A stretch of DNA of 64,000 bases from Adiantum capillus-veneris. Lineage: Eukaryota > Streptophyta > Polypodiopsida > Polypodiales > Pteridaceae. Below are positions 24,550 through 34,763 of this stretch, in pieces. Position numbers and translations under genes: made by a program. Location: NCBI GenBank assembly GCA_014529385.2, contig CM043952.1:152955057-153019056 (forward strand). Reading direction: 5' to 3'. Position 1 is the first letter of the stretch, and every line of letters starts with the position of its first letter. Below the pieces are notes generated by a model. That model was not told the origin of the DNA, did not search any database, and saw only the letters and a list, made by a program, of their open reading frames with translations.

Positions 24550-26429
24550 AATAGTCACAAAAACTTTGCATTTCACATAAATTTTTACCTAAACATGTTT
24601 CATACACCTAATACAAGTCCTAAATTGAATTTGGTTAAGTTTGGTCATGTCGGCATCACTTTGGGCTCTGTTGACTCTGAAATCACCGTCTTTTGTGACT
24701 ACTCTGTCTGTTGGTTTGGTCTGTCAACTTTGAGGCTTTGGACTTGTCCGTAACATCATCGTGAAGCTACCTGTCCAATTATGGCTCATTTGGAGTCAAT
24801 TTGGCCTCATGTGTCGAATTTGACACTTTATAACCTTTGAGCCGTTTTTCGCTTTTCGAGGGCTTTACTTGATGGATTTCTCTAAACCAATCATATACAT
24901 CGTATATGAACCTCATTAGCAATACATCTGTGGAGTCAGGTCGGAATTTTGGCCTTTCCCAAAAAACCCTAATTCTCTACTGAGGACCCCCTTGACCCCA
25001 GCCGAATGATCATCTGATGGTATGGAATGATTCTATCATGTTAGGGCATGCTATGGTTCAAATCCCATCCGATTTGGTCAAGCTGGCAGGGCGCTATGGT
25101 CACTTTTATGTTGTAGTTCTTCGTGCACTGCTCGGCTTCTAAGGTTTTTTTTAGGGCTTTAGACTAGCTACCAGTCGTATAAAATGGATCATTGATTAGT
25201 AAGGAACTTACCCCTCATGTCTCGTATGAGACAGCGCTGAAAAAGGTCAACTGTAGGCTCTGGAAATGATGCGCGAAAGAAGCCGAAATGCTCTCTCTGC
25301 AAAGCTCCAATCGAAATGAGGTGGTTCTAGCCTACTCTGGCTATCTATACCTGGACTTCCCGAACCAAATTTCCCCAGATTCCCCCGTTAGTCCTATTAG
25401 GCCGTGAAATCTATGTTAGGATCAAAAATTTCCCAAATCAGATTCTGCAAAAATTTTGCAGAAGTAGGCCTGGCCGCCTAATTTAGGCTTCCCGCTTCCA
25501 TCTTTTGATTTTGTTGAAAATTTCTGTGCTTGTCCGCCTTGTCTTTCTGATCACCATCGTGTCCTCCATTTTTCCATCTGAGCTTTCCTGCTAATTATTA
25601 TTAATTTTTTATCTTTTTATTAGAAAAATCAAAGAAAATAGAAAAATGCTAAAAAAAAAAGCAAAGTGAAAATCCAATAATTAAGAAAATCCCTTGAAAA
25701 ATAGAGCTTTATTGTTTTTTGTTGGATTTCTCCATTTTTAAGCCTTCCTATTAGCAAAATGATGAAAATACAAAAAAAAAGACTATTTTTGATGATTTTC
25801 TGATAATATATACACTATTTACACTCAGGAAGATATTATCAATGACTTTTCCCCAATTGATGAATTATAAGGCCATTATTAGGTAATTTTGCAAAAAATC
25901 ACACATTAACATGAAACTTTTTCCTCCCTCTTCAAACATTGCCCTTAATTACTTAGTATTTAGTAGTATCCTTGAACCCCTCCTAGATGGCGGTCTCCGG
26001 GACGACTGTGTGCATGGGTTGAACAATTGTGTCTATGCATAGCCGTGATTGGCTCTACCATGATATGAAGATCAATGCAATTCAACTCAATATGCTATGC
26101 AAGAGCTGGGTCTTGAGTAAATAAATCAAGGGTTTCCGCTGTCGAGGTTTGCTGCTGGTGTCTTCCAAAGAGCAAATCTTGTAGCCTTTGTGCTCTCTGT
26201 TTGATAGTACCATCAGGGTGTTTACGCACACTGATTGCTTGAGCTGTTGGGAGCATTTTAGACGATTGTCGAGCTTTTTCTCGCCATTGGTAGCTCGGTC
26301 TGCTTGGTGCCTCGTTTTTGAGAGTCTGTTGATACTTAACTCTCCACTATTTGATTGGTTTCACGTTGTGTGGAGAAGATAAGTGCTCCTTTTTCTTCCA
26401 AACCTTTTTCATGTTAGGTTCCATGATCA

Positions 26430-26684
26430 TAGATGCTCGATTCTATGTTCGAATCCTTGGAACCGTCTTCTGCTTATTTGGTGAAGTTTTAGGCACCCAG
26501 ATCTGATTTGGTTTATCCACAAGTTGTGCTTTTGGTACCCAAATATTCCCGACTCCTTGCATGCTACTTGTAGCATTTGTTTGTCGAGGAGATGGAGAAG
26601 ATTTACTTCGTGGATTGGTACTCTGATAGCATCTTTTCCATTCCTCTTTGCTTGGTGTAATAGGAACAATGAGTTGCCTTCCCT
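26430..26684 (-). pseudogene. GypsyB pol tail with WVPK motifs
   Basis: Reading leftward from the CopiaB insertion point the frame continues the second protease-like domain (GRQLIVPITPSKEEWKRC) into a Ser/Pro/Lys-rich tail with two tryptophan motifs, NIWVPK and QIWVPK, 13 residues apart, ending at a stop near 26445. GypsyA has the same kind of tail after its integrase. The role is unknown; repeated short Trp motifs in a disordered tail suggest a peptide-binding or chromatin-targeting segment, which is inference. Confidence 0.6.
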
Positions 26685-26962
26685 TGTAGACATGTAGTAG
26701 TGTTAGTGTGTATACGCGCTTCACCAGGGGCACTTTTCTCCCACTGGGTTTTTCCCCCTGGACACTTGGTGTGAAAGGACACCTTATCTCTTAGGGTTTC
26801 ATATAAGCTTTGTAGCTCTGAGTTTGTATAAATTAATTATTCCAATACAGAGAGAGAGACTACAGAGATCTCGTACACAAGCTCTGTGTCTTCTCCTTCT
26901 CCATCTTCTTCCTACTCTGAGTTGCTGTCTTCCTTCTGTTTCCTGTTTCATCATCTTCAACA
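26685..26962 (+). repeat. CopiaB 5' LTR
   Basis: 278 bp, TGTAGACATG to ATCTTCAACA. It contains a TATA-like box TATAAATT at 26827-26834, followed by the likely transcription start and a CT-rich U5. Confidence 0.96.
26827..26834 (+). promoter_or_regulatory. TATA box in the CopiaB 5' LTR
   Basis: TATAAATT about 135 bases before the LTR end and shortly before AATACAGAGAG, a plausible R region start. The same sequence recurs in the 3' LTR. Confidence 0.55.
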
Positions 26963-26964
26963 AT

Positions 26965-26976
26965 TGGTATCAGAGC
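26965..26976 (+). other. CopiaB primer-binding site (tRNA-iMet)
   Basis: TGGTATCAGAGC, an exact complement of the initiator tRNA-Met 3' end, two bases after the LTR. Confidence 0.95.
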
Positions 26977-27361
26977 AAGGTGATTTCCAGAGCCTCTACT
27001 TGCGTTTTCGCATCCGCGCGCGCAATCGCAGTTTTCAGGCAGTTTTCGGAAAATTTGTTCGTGGGAGCATCCTCGACGTTCCAGGAGTATTCTGAGCAGG
27101 TGACCTGTGGTTTTACCCCCCTTTCGAAGCCGTTCGAGCCCTCAGAATTTTGTTCTGAGCAGCGTAGCAGAAGTTACTTTTCGGAGGCGTTTAGATCAAG
27201 AGGGTGTGCTTTTTGACAGATTTTCTTCAGGTAAACAGTTCTTTTGGGAAGCAGCTTGTCTTAGCTTTGTGCTGAGATTTTGTGTAGAGTTTTGCTTGGA
27301 TTGGAGAGGAGATTTGTGAATCTCTTGGAGGTTCTTTTGCTCTCTTGTGTGCATCTACAGT

Positions 27362-28219
27362 ATGGCTCAATCTACGGAGAAAGAGATTTTTGGTGCGTTT
27401 ACATCCGAAGACAAATTGGATGGTACCAACTATTCTCTTTGGTCTTTTATGGCCAAAAATGTTTTGGTTGGTAAAGGATTGTGGGATTATGTATCTGGAG
27501 ATGAAGTTCGTCCAGGTAGCATTGCACCTGCCACGCCTGGTCGTGGTGCAGCCGTTGGTGCAAGACCCTCACAAGTCACTCCAGAGCAAAAGAGATGGGA
27601 TACTAAAGATGCACAGGCTATGGTTGTGATTGCCTTAACCATAAAGAGGACAATCACACCACATATCAGATCTTGCAGAACTTCTGAGGATGCTTGGAAC
27701 ACTCTGCAAGCTATGTTTGGAGGAAGAAACGCTGCCAGAATAGAGTTTTTGAAGAAACAACTTGACAAAATACAGATGGACGAAGGTGACGATATTGTCG
27801 AGCATCTTACAAAAATTAGGGATCTTAAAGAGCAATTGCTTAGCATTGATGAAGTGATTCCAGAGAAGGACTTGGTTTCCAAAACACTCAATTCACTACC
27901 ACCATCTTATTTGACTTTTCAGACTTCTTTGACTCTGTCTTTGCGAGCTAATCCTGACCCTCTTCATTTTGAAGAGTTAGTGGCTTTGCTATTGCAGGAG
28001 GATCAATCACGTAAGAACAAGTCTTTACAGGTGGATGGTATGGATCATGCTCTTGTTGTACAGAACAAAAACAGGGGTAAAGAGAGTGCTCATTACTCCA
28101 AGTCTAGTGCAGGACAATCTTCAGAGAAGTCTAAAGGTGATTCCGACAAGTCCAAGAAGAAAGGTAAATGTCACTACTGCAAGAAACCTGGTCACTACAT
28201 TAGTGAGTGTAAAAAGTGA
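27362..28219 (+). CDS. CopiaB Gag
   Basis: 285 codons from the ATG at 27362 (MAQSTEKEIFGAF). An in-frame ATG 15 bases earlier exists, but 27362 starts at the usual copia Gag distance before EDKLDGTNYSLW. The UBN2-type Gag core covers about residues 20-210, and a CCHC zinc knuckle CHYCKKPGHYISEC is at the end. It forms the particle and packages RNA. It ends in TGA three residues after the knuckle, but the same frame continues into the protease region, so this stop is either a CGA-to-TGA mutation or a gag-pol separator. The local context TGAATT is not a known strong readthrough signal. Confidence 0.9.
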   Translation: MAQSTEKEIFGAFTSEDKLDGTNYSLWSFMAKNVLVGKGLWDYVSGDEVRPGSIAPATPGRGAAVGARPSQVTPEQKRWDTKDAQAMVVIALTIKRTITPHIRSCRTSEDAWNTLQAMFGGRNAARIEFLKKQLDKIQMDEGDDIVEHLTKIRDLKEQLLSIDEVIPEKDLVSKTLNSLPPSYLTFQTSLTLSLRANPDPLHFEELVALLLQEDQSRKNKSLQVDGMDHALVVQNKNRGKESAHYSKSSAGQSSEKSKGDSDKSKKKGKCHYCKKPGHYISECKK

Positions 28220-29459
28220 ATTGCTAAAGAAAAGAAGAAAGAGTCAAGTTTGGTTGTTTCAGCTTCTGGTGATTCTTCTACAGCTAAAGAAGAGTCTGCA
28301 AACTTTGTGCAGGATTCTTATGCTTTTGTAGTATGTTCAAATTTTTCTGCTTACAGTGTTGACCAGACACAAATGATTTGGTACTTTGATAGTGGTGCAT
28401 CCAGGCATATTACTTCAAGGAAGGATTTGTTTTGTTCATTGGATGCAGCTCCAGCAGGAAAGAAGGTGACATGTGCAAATAATGCTTCTTATCTAATCAA
28501 AGGCGTTGGTAAGATTTTGATTACCATTTCAGATGGTTCAGATTTATGCTTGCCAGATGTCTTATATGTTCCAGGGATCAAGAAGAATTTGTTGTCTGTA
28601 TCCTCTCTTGCAAAAAATGGTCTTCGGGTCATTTTTGAGGATGACAGATGTGTTGTAAGAGATCGAGAGAATGGTTATTCTCTTATCACTACAGGTACGC
28701 TGGACAATGGACTATTTGTGCTAGATCGTTATGAAAAGCAGATTCAGGTATGTATTGCAGAAACAAAGACTTAGGCCATGCAGGATGCTGAGTTGTGGCA
28801 TGCTAGATTTGGGCATGTTAGTTATGGCAGTTTGATGACTTTACAACGTCATAATATGGTGCATGATTTGTCTTTATTGGAGATGCCACCAAGACATGTA
28901 TGTGAAGGTTGCGTTCTTGGAAAGATGCACAGATTTGCATTTTCGCAGGATGGTTCAGTTAGAGCGACACGAAAGTTGCAGCTTGTACACAGTGATGTAT
29001 GTGGTCCTATGAGGACGCCATCTATAGGAAACAGCCTTTATTTTGTGACCTTCATTGATGACTTTTCCAGGTTTTGTTGGGTGTATCCACTCAAAGCAAA
29101 GTCAGATGTGTTTGCAGTTTTTCAACATTATGTCGCCATGGTTGAAAATGAAACAGGTTGCAAAGTACAGACTCTTCGTACCGATCGAGGAGGTGAATAC
29201 ATGTCAGGTGCATTTAAGGATTTTTTGGGAAAGAAAGGCATTAAACACCAATGCACTATGCCATACACACCACAACAGAATGGTGTTGCAGAAAGGAAGA
29301 ACAGGTCTTTAATGGAGACAGCTAGATGTATGCTCAAGGCTAAGAGTTTGCCTCATAAGCTATGGATGGAGGCAGTTGCTTGTGCAGCACATGTTTTGAA
29401 CAGATGTCCTACTCGTGCCTTGAAGACCATTACTGCATATGAAGCTTGGTATGACAAAA
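28220..29459 (+). pseudogene. CopiaB protease and integrase, same frame, one TAG and one frameshift
   Basis: The frame of Gag continues after TGA. The retropepsin active site WYFDSGASRHIT is at about 28380-28415. The GAG-pre-integrase block (LWHARFGHVSYGSL) begins just after a TAG at 28772-28774. The integrase core follows with VHSDVCGP, first catalytic Asp in FIDDFSR, second in RTDRGGEYM and Glu in NGVAERKNRS: the full D,D,E triad. At 29456-29462 a run of seven A shifts the frame by one before the integrase C-terminus (VFGCLAYAH). Protease releases the enzymes; integrase inserts the cDNA. Confidence 0.92.
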
Positions 29460-31544
29460 AAACCTTCAGTCAGTTATCTTCGTGTTTTTGGTTGTCTTGC
29501 TTATGCTCACATCCCTCAGCAGTTACGTGGGAAGCTTGATGATAAGGCAATCAAATGTATATTTGTGGGGTACAGTAGTGGAAGTAAAGGTTATAGACTT
29601 TACAATCCTGCTACAAACAAGATTTTTGAAAGTCGTGATGTAATTTTTGCAGAAACTACTGCTCAACCTATGGTTGCTTTTGATGTACCTCATATGCAGA
29701 CACATGATGTATTTGAAGGTTTGCTTCCTTCTTTTGTGGAGAATCAAGAATCACAACAGGTTGATAATCTTGATCAATCTTTTGATCAGCATGTGACACC
29801 TCATGATGTAGAGGAAATTGTGCGTGAAGAGCAAGAAGTTCTCAGGGAAGAAAGAACCTTGCCTAAATGGGTTCAGAAAACTTTGCAGGATAGCAAGTTG
29901 GATGCACCGCTGCCACGGAAAACACGTGCTGGTACTACTTTTGGCAGAGAGCAAGTAGATTTGGCTTGCTTTAGTACTCTTTGTGATGCAGATGAGCCTG
30001 ATTCATTTGAACAAGCTTTAGAGTGTGTTCAGTGGAAAGATGCTATGCAGCAAGAAATTGATTCTATTCATAAGAATCATACATGGGATCTAGTGGACTT
30101 GCCTACAGGTAAAAAGCCTATTGGTACAAAGTGGGTTTTTAAGGTAAAAAGGAAACAAGATGGTACTGTTGACAGGTACAAAGCAAGGCTTGTGGCAAAA
30201 GGCTATGCGCAACAGAAAGGCATAGATTATGATGAAACCTTTGCTCCTACTTCTCGTGCGTCCACAGTTAGATCACTAGTTGCAATTGCTGCTCATCATG
30301 GTTGGAAAGTGCATCAGTTGGATATCAAAACTGCTTTTTTGAATGGTGATTTGCAGGAAGAAGTTTATGTAAGTCAACCAAGTGGTTTTGTTGTAAAAGG
30401 TCAAGAGAAAAAGGTATGTAGATTGCGTAAAGCTTTGTATGGTCTCAAACAGGCTCCAAGAGCATGGTATGAGAAGATACATACTTATTTGATTGGCCAG
30501 GGATTTCAGAATAGTCCAACAGAAAGTACTTTGTATGTCAAAAAGAGAGATGGAGTTCTCATTATGCTAACACTTTATGTGGATGATATGCTTCTTACAG
30601 GAAATAATGCAAATGAAATTGAAGCGTTTAAAGATGCTTTGAGAAAAACCTTTGAGATGTCTGATCTTGGTTTGCTACATTATTACTTGGGTATTCAGTT
30701 TGTGCAATCAGAGGATGGCATATACATGTTGCAGGCAAAATATTTGCATAAAATTTTGGACAAGTTTGGTATGCAAAATTGTAAGCCAATCTCTACACCC
30801 GTAGAAACTGGATCAAAGTTGAGCATGCATGATGCTGGAGAACCTTTTGATGTACATACTTATGCAGCAGCGGTTGGTTGCTTGATATATTTGGCAGGCA
30901 ACACTCGTCCAGACATTCAATTTGGGGTTTCACAAACAAGCAGATTCATGCACAGCCCAGGTATGCATCATTGGCAGGCTGTGAAGCGCATACTTCGTTA
31001 CCTTTCAGGTACCCCTAATCTTGCCATGTTCTTTCCAAGGGGGGATATGTATGGAAAGCACAGTTCTATGCAGCTTCTTGGTTACAGCGATTCAGATTGG
31101 GCTGGTGATTTTGACACACGACATTCCACAAGTGGCAATTGTTTTTTCTTGGGAAATGCATGTATATCTTGGCTAAGCAAGAAGCAACCCACAGTGGCTA
31201 CATCAACTTGTGAAGCTGAGTACAGGGCAGCTTTCACAGCAACAGTTGATTGTGTATGGATACGCAGGTTATTGGCAGATCTTTGTGAGTGTCAACAGGC
31301 ACCCACTACCATTTTCACTGACAGTCAGAGTGCTATGGAAGTTGCAAGGAATCCAGTATTTCATGCAAGAACAAAGCACATAGAGGTTCACTACCACTAT
31401 GTCAGGGAAAGGCTACATGCAGGGGAGATCACACTAACTTACTGTCCTACACAGGATAACATTGCAGATCTATTTACGAAGGCGTTATCACGAGAAAAGT
31501 TTGAAGCTTTCCGAAAAGCTTTGGGCTTACTCTCATACACATGA
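29460..31544 (+). CDS. CopiaB integrase C-terminus, reverse transcriptase and RNase H
   Basis: Open without a stop from about 29439 to 31544. The integrase C-terminal block GYSSGSKGYRLYNP comes first, then an acidic linker (EEIVREEQEVLREERTLPKW). The RVT_2 reverse transcriptase runs from GTKWVFKVKRKQDG through KGIDYDETFAP, LYGLKQAPRAWYEK and the catalytic YVDDMLLTG. RNase H follows with GYSDSDWAGD, TCEAEYRAA, FTDSQSAM and HVxYHYVRE, and the conserved end LFTKALSREKF. All catalytic residues I can check are present. It would need a +1 frame change from the upstream frame at the A7 run to be translated as Pol. Confidence 0.95.
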   Translation, partial: KPSVSYLRVFGCLAYAHIPQQLRGKLDDKAIKCIFVGYSSGSKGYRLYNPATNKIFESRDVIFAETTAQPMVAFDVPHMQTHDVFEGLLPSFVENQESQQVDNLDQSFDQHVTPHDVEEIVREEQEVLREERTLPKWVQKTLQDSKLDAPLPRKTRAGTTFGREQVDLACFSTLCDADEPDSFEQALECVQWKDAMQQEIDSIHKNHTWDLVDLPTGKKPIGTKWVFKVKRKQDGTVDRYKARLVAKGYAQQKGIDYDETFAPTSRASTVRSLVAIAAHHGWKVHQLDIKTAFLNGDLQEEVYVSQPSGFVVKGQEKKVCRLRKALYGLKQAPRAWYEKIHTYLIGQGFQNSPTESTLYVKKRDGVLIMLTLYVDDMLLTGNNANEIEAFKDALRKTFEMSDLGLLHYYLGIQFVQSEDGIYMLQAKYLHKILDKFGMQNCKPISTPVETGSKLSMHDAGEPFDVHTYAAAVGCLIYLAGNTRPDIQFGVSQTSRFMHSPGMHHWQAVKRILRYLSGTPNLAMFFPRGDMYGKHSSMQLLGYSDSDWAGDFDTRHSTSGNCFFLGNACISWLSKKQPTVATSTCEAEYRAAFTATVDCVWIRRLLADLCECQQAPTTIFTDSQSAMEVARNPVFHARTKHIEVHYHYVRERLHAGEITLTYCPTQDNIADLFTKALSREKFEAFRKALGLLSYT

Positions 31545-31580
31545 TGATCTGCTACCTTGTACGGATTCACACTATCACTA

Positions 31581-31591
31581 CAGGGGGGATT
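31581..31591 (+). other. CopiaB polypurine tract
   Basis: CAGGGGGGATT directly before the 3' LTR, as in CopiaA. Confidence 0.92.
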
Positions 31592-31869
31592 TGTAGACAT
31601 GTAGTAGTGTTAGTGTGTATACGCGCTTCACCAGGGGCACTTTTCTCCCACTGGGTTTTTCCCCCTGGACACTTGGTGTGAAAGGACACCTTATCTCTTA
31701 GGGTTTCATATAAGCTTTGTAGCTCTGAGTTTGTATAAATTAATTATTCCAATACAGAGAGAGAGACTACAGAGATCTCGTACACAAGCTCTGTGTCTTC
31801 TCCTTCTCCATCTTCTTCCTACTCTGAGTTGCTGTCTTCCTTCTGTTTCCTGTTTCATCATCTTCAACA
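31592..31869 (+). repeat. CopiaB 3' LTR
   Basis: 278 bp, same ends and by eye the same sequence as 26685-26962, followed by TCCCT. Confidence 0.96.
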
Positions 31870-31874
31870 TCCCT

Positions 31875-32230
31875 TAAGTGATATCTTTAGCTTATTTGTA
31901 TCCCAATCTGGTACTGCTTTGTATGTACGCATCCAAGGAATGCCAAGAATCATCGTCTCATTCATGTGTTCATCTGGCAAGCATACAAACTGATGCGGAC
32001 ATTAGCATCCATGTACTACCACGTTCAAGTTGACTACTCCCAATGTTGGAGTTGGGTTCTTGTTGCATCCTTTGATTGTCGTTATTTATGCGGTCAATGC
32101 TTGACTTGTTGCTTTCTTGTATGTGGAATAACTGACTGCATTCACTCTAGCTCCTGTGTCTACCAAAGATTGGTGCTATGATTGTTGAGTTGTACTTTGA
32201 TGCGGAGATCCATTCCATCTAACCAATCGT
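31875..32230 (-). pseudogene. GypsyB second retropepsin-like domain, C-terminal to integrase
   Basis: Immediately after the integrase tail the sense strand reads IKVQLNNHS, then after a one-base shift at about 32163 LVDTGARVNAVSY: the beta strand and DTGA active site of an aspartic protease (Asp codon 32160-32158). Further on comes MILGIPWMRTYKAVPDWDTN, which matches the ILG-x-PWL...DW hallmark of the retropepsin C-terminal half, then KLKISLKG at the CopiaB insertion point. Two stops lie in the poorly conserved middle. The element also has the usual protease between gag and RT, so this is a second one. Function is inferred only from fold motifs. Confidence 0.7.
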
Positions 32231-33038
32231 CATCTGTTGAAACTGCATCTTTAGGTAATTCCCATTGTTGATCATCTAGTCTTAAAGTGTTGATGGGAAT
32301 TGATATCTGTTGATTCTTGAGAGCAGCTTTATGCTTGAGCACCCAAAGTCTAGCTTCCTCTTGGACTTCATCAATAACCTGCTGTCGCTTCATCTTCCTT
32401 TGCTTGGCTGCATGCATTCTCTCTAGCAATTCGTTGGTTAGTAGTAAATTGTATTTCTTTAAACGACATCCACTAATCCAATTAGCCATTGGTTCACCAT
32501 CTATGGTTGACAATTTTACTGCTCCACCTGGGGATACATCTTCAATGATAAATGGTCCATTTTCCTTTTTCTTAAACTTGGGAATGTGTTGCTTAAGGGA
32601 ATAGACTAGAACTAAGTCCCCTTTCTTGAAAATTTTGGTGATTAAGTGGGAATCAAAAAACTGTTTTTGTTTCCTCTTTTGTGCATAGATATGAGCTACA
32701 ACAGTTAGCCTTTGCTCGTCTAGCTTTTCCAAATCTTCAAGTCTTTCTGACAATTCATGTCCAGTCCACTCAAGAGTCTGTGCTACCCTTAAGGTCGGAA
32801 ACATAAATTCTATTGGTACTATGGCATCAAGACCATAAACAAGGTTAAAGGGTGTAGCATTTAAAGCTGTTTTGAATGAAACTCGATAAGCCCATAGAGC
32901 TGCATGGAGATTCATTTCCCAGTCAGTCCTTCCTGAACTAACCACTTTGGTCAGTACCAAGCTAAGAATTTTATTCGTATGCTCAGCTTGTCCGTTTGCT
33001 TGTGGGTGATAGGGAGCTGACTTGTTATGGATAACCAT
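32160..33038 (-). pseudogene. GypsyB integrase core (second half) and C-terminal domain
   Basis: It opens at MVIHNKSAPYHPQANGQAEH, carrying the catalytic Glu. A second catalytic Asp (VSDRETHF) lies just upstream at about 33095, past a TAA. It continues through WAYRVSFKTALNATPF, FDSHLITKIFKKGDLVLVY and FIIEDVSPGGAVKL to the tail typical of this family (RLKKYNLLLTNELLERMH). The C-terminal barrel GPFIIEDV is not a chromodomain. The frame then ends at the point where the second protease-like domain begins in a shifted frame. Confidence 0.9.
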
Positions 33039-33165
33039 AAACTCATTTAGCAGATACTCTTATACATCATTGAGGAAATGAGTTTCCCGATCACTGACAA
33101 TCTCTATTGGCAGTCCATACCTTACAAATACATACTCATATAAGAATGCAGCAGTGGTTCTGGCA

Positions 33166-33700
33166 TCATTCTTTAGCTTCGGCCCATTTGGTCAAATAGT
33201 CCATAGCTACAATGATATATTGAGATTGGGTTCTATAAGCAGGCGGCTGTATCGGTCCAACAAAATCTATACCCCATTTTGCGAAGGCTCTAGCCCCCAT
33301 CATTGGTCTTAAGGGCATACTGTCTACCCGTGTTGGCATTTTTGCTCGTTGACAAGTATCACACCTTTGAACATATTCTTTGGCATCTGCAAAAAGTGTT
33401 GGCCACCATATGCCTGCCATCAAGATTGCTCTTGCGATGGTATCACTAGAAAAGTGACCTCTAGCTAATCCAGCATGTGCTTGTTCTATAATCGAAATAT
33501 ACTCGTTTTCATTTGCACAAAGACGCAAATGTTGATCTTTATCTCTCCGATACAATTGGTTCCCAATAAGAGCATAGTCTCTTGCTTACGTTTCAATTGC
33601 TCTTTGACGGCATTTACTCATATCCTCAGAAAATGTTCGGCTCGATAAGTAAGTAACCAGATAGTTACTCCACTTAGGATCAGGTGACATTTGAAACAAT
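33166..33700 (-). pseudogene. GypsyB integrase: zinc finger 2 and start of the core
   Basis: Linker (YALIGNQLYRRDKDQ) past one TAA at about 33587, then an intact H2C2 finger: EQAHAGLARGHF and, 30 residues on, CDTCQR. The core starts with FAKWGIDFVGPI (first catalytic Asp present) and YLTKWAEAKE. This module is the one that matches the single finger of GypsyA. Confidence 0.9.
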
Positions 33701-34215
33701 GTTACATGAGAAATGGGTTGTTGTTTCTGACATTGAGGGCAATCTCTTACAAAAGATCGAACATCTCTCCTCATAGTCGGCCAAAATACTCCAAATCTTA
33801 AGATTCGCTGCATAGTTTGGTCTTCCGCAAAGTGAAGTCCTACTATGGTAACAAGTGCTTGACTTAAGTATTGATCTCTTTCTTCAGGATTAATGCATAA
33901 AAGCAATATTCCGCCTCGATTTCTTTTATATAGCTTCCCAGCTAGTAATTGATACGTAACCAATTGCTCGATTAAATCAACTGTGATAGGAAATGGTGAA
34001 TCCACTTGAGCTATTGTCATTAATGACACAATTTTTTCCGCCCATCTAGGTATCATTTCCACGGAGAACAAATAGGCATCTGGTAGATCATCATCTACCC
34101 CTTTAGGTGATGAACCTGAAACAATCCTAGACAAATGATCTGCTCGTTGATGTGTAGTGTCTTTTTTAACAACCACAGTGAAATCAAATTCGAGAAGAAT
34201 GATGAACCATCTCAC
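33701..34215 (-). pseudogene. GypsyB RNase H end and extra integrase-type zinc finger 1
   Basis: The frame starts with the end of RNase H (FDFTVVVKKDTTHQRADHLS), then a linker and LLAGKLYKRNRGGILLLC, then a first H2C2-like finger: GLHFAEDQTMQRILRFGVFW and CPQCQK. The first His position is replaced; the second His and both Cys remain. A near-repeat of the same linker plus finger follows at 33700-33330, so the module is duplicated in tandem. Confidence 0.8.
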
Positions 34216-34763
34216 TATTCTTCCTGTGCTGCATGGCTGTTGACCAAATATAACAAGGCTTGGTGGTCCACAAAGAACACAAACTTGTTGGCCAATAGGT
34301 AATGTCTATACTTTTTGACGGCATAGATCATTCCTAGTCCTTCTCTTTCAGTGGTGGTGTAATTCTTTTCTGCCATATTCAATTGTTGGCTAGCATAAGA
34401 AATAGGAAAGTCAATTTTCCCATCTCTTGGTTGGGCTAGTATACAACCAATAGCAAAGTTTGAAGCATCTACATATACGTGGAATACCTTATCCCAATCG
34501 AGTGCTTTCAATATTGGAGCTGAGGTGAGAGCTTGCTTAAGCTTCATGAAGGATTCTTCACATGCCTCGGTCCATTCAAAGTGCGTAATCAAGATATACA
34601 TGGGTTTTGCAATTATAGCATACATATAGATGAACCGTCGGTAATATCCACAATGTCCCATGAAGGCTTGTACCCCTTTGACTATTGTTGGTCTAGGAAA
34701 ATCAGCAATGACATGGATTTTTTCAATATCGGTAGATATGCCATTTTTGGACACTATGTCCAA
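34216..34763 (-). pseudogene. GypsyB RT connection and RNase H
   Basis: 182 open codons: RT thumb and connection (VQAFMGHCGYYRRFI, then FEWTEACEESFMKLKQALTS), then RNase H (RT_RNaseH_2) with the catalytic strand VYVDASNFAIG, ISYASQQLNMAEKNYTTTER and FVDHQALLYLV. It is less damaged than in GypsyA, which lacks most of this interval. Confidence 0.92.

Larger units (their letters stand above)
23919..26429. other. GypsyB spacer between WVPK tail and 3' ORF
   Basis: About 2.5 kb with no coding signal. It holds two copies of the palindrome element (23964-23985 and 24528-24549, 564 bases apart, twice the roughly 280-base period seen in the leader) and an A/T-rich stretch at 25590-25800. It may contain promoter or splice signals for the downstream ORF, but none can be shown. 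Confidence 0.6.
26685..31869 (+). mobile_element. CopiaB: recent full-length Ty1/copia element nested in GypsyB
   Basis: 5185 bp with two 278-bp LTRs in which I can find no difference, the target duplication TCCCT (26680-26684 and 31870-31874), an exact tRNA-iMet primer site and a purine tract. Gag-PR-INT-RT-RH lies in sense. It sits antisense to GypsyB inside the second protease-like domain. The coding frame of about 1393 codons is interrupted only by TGA at 28217, TAG at 28772 and one extra A at 29456-29462. It is the youngest insertion in the window. Confidence 0.97.

Noticed and set aside
29450-29465. Programmed -1 frameshift at the A7 run in CopiaB
   Set aside because: The next frame requires a +1 step, so a canonical X-XXY-YYZ slip would go the wrong way; an extra A by mutation or sequencing error is simpler.
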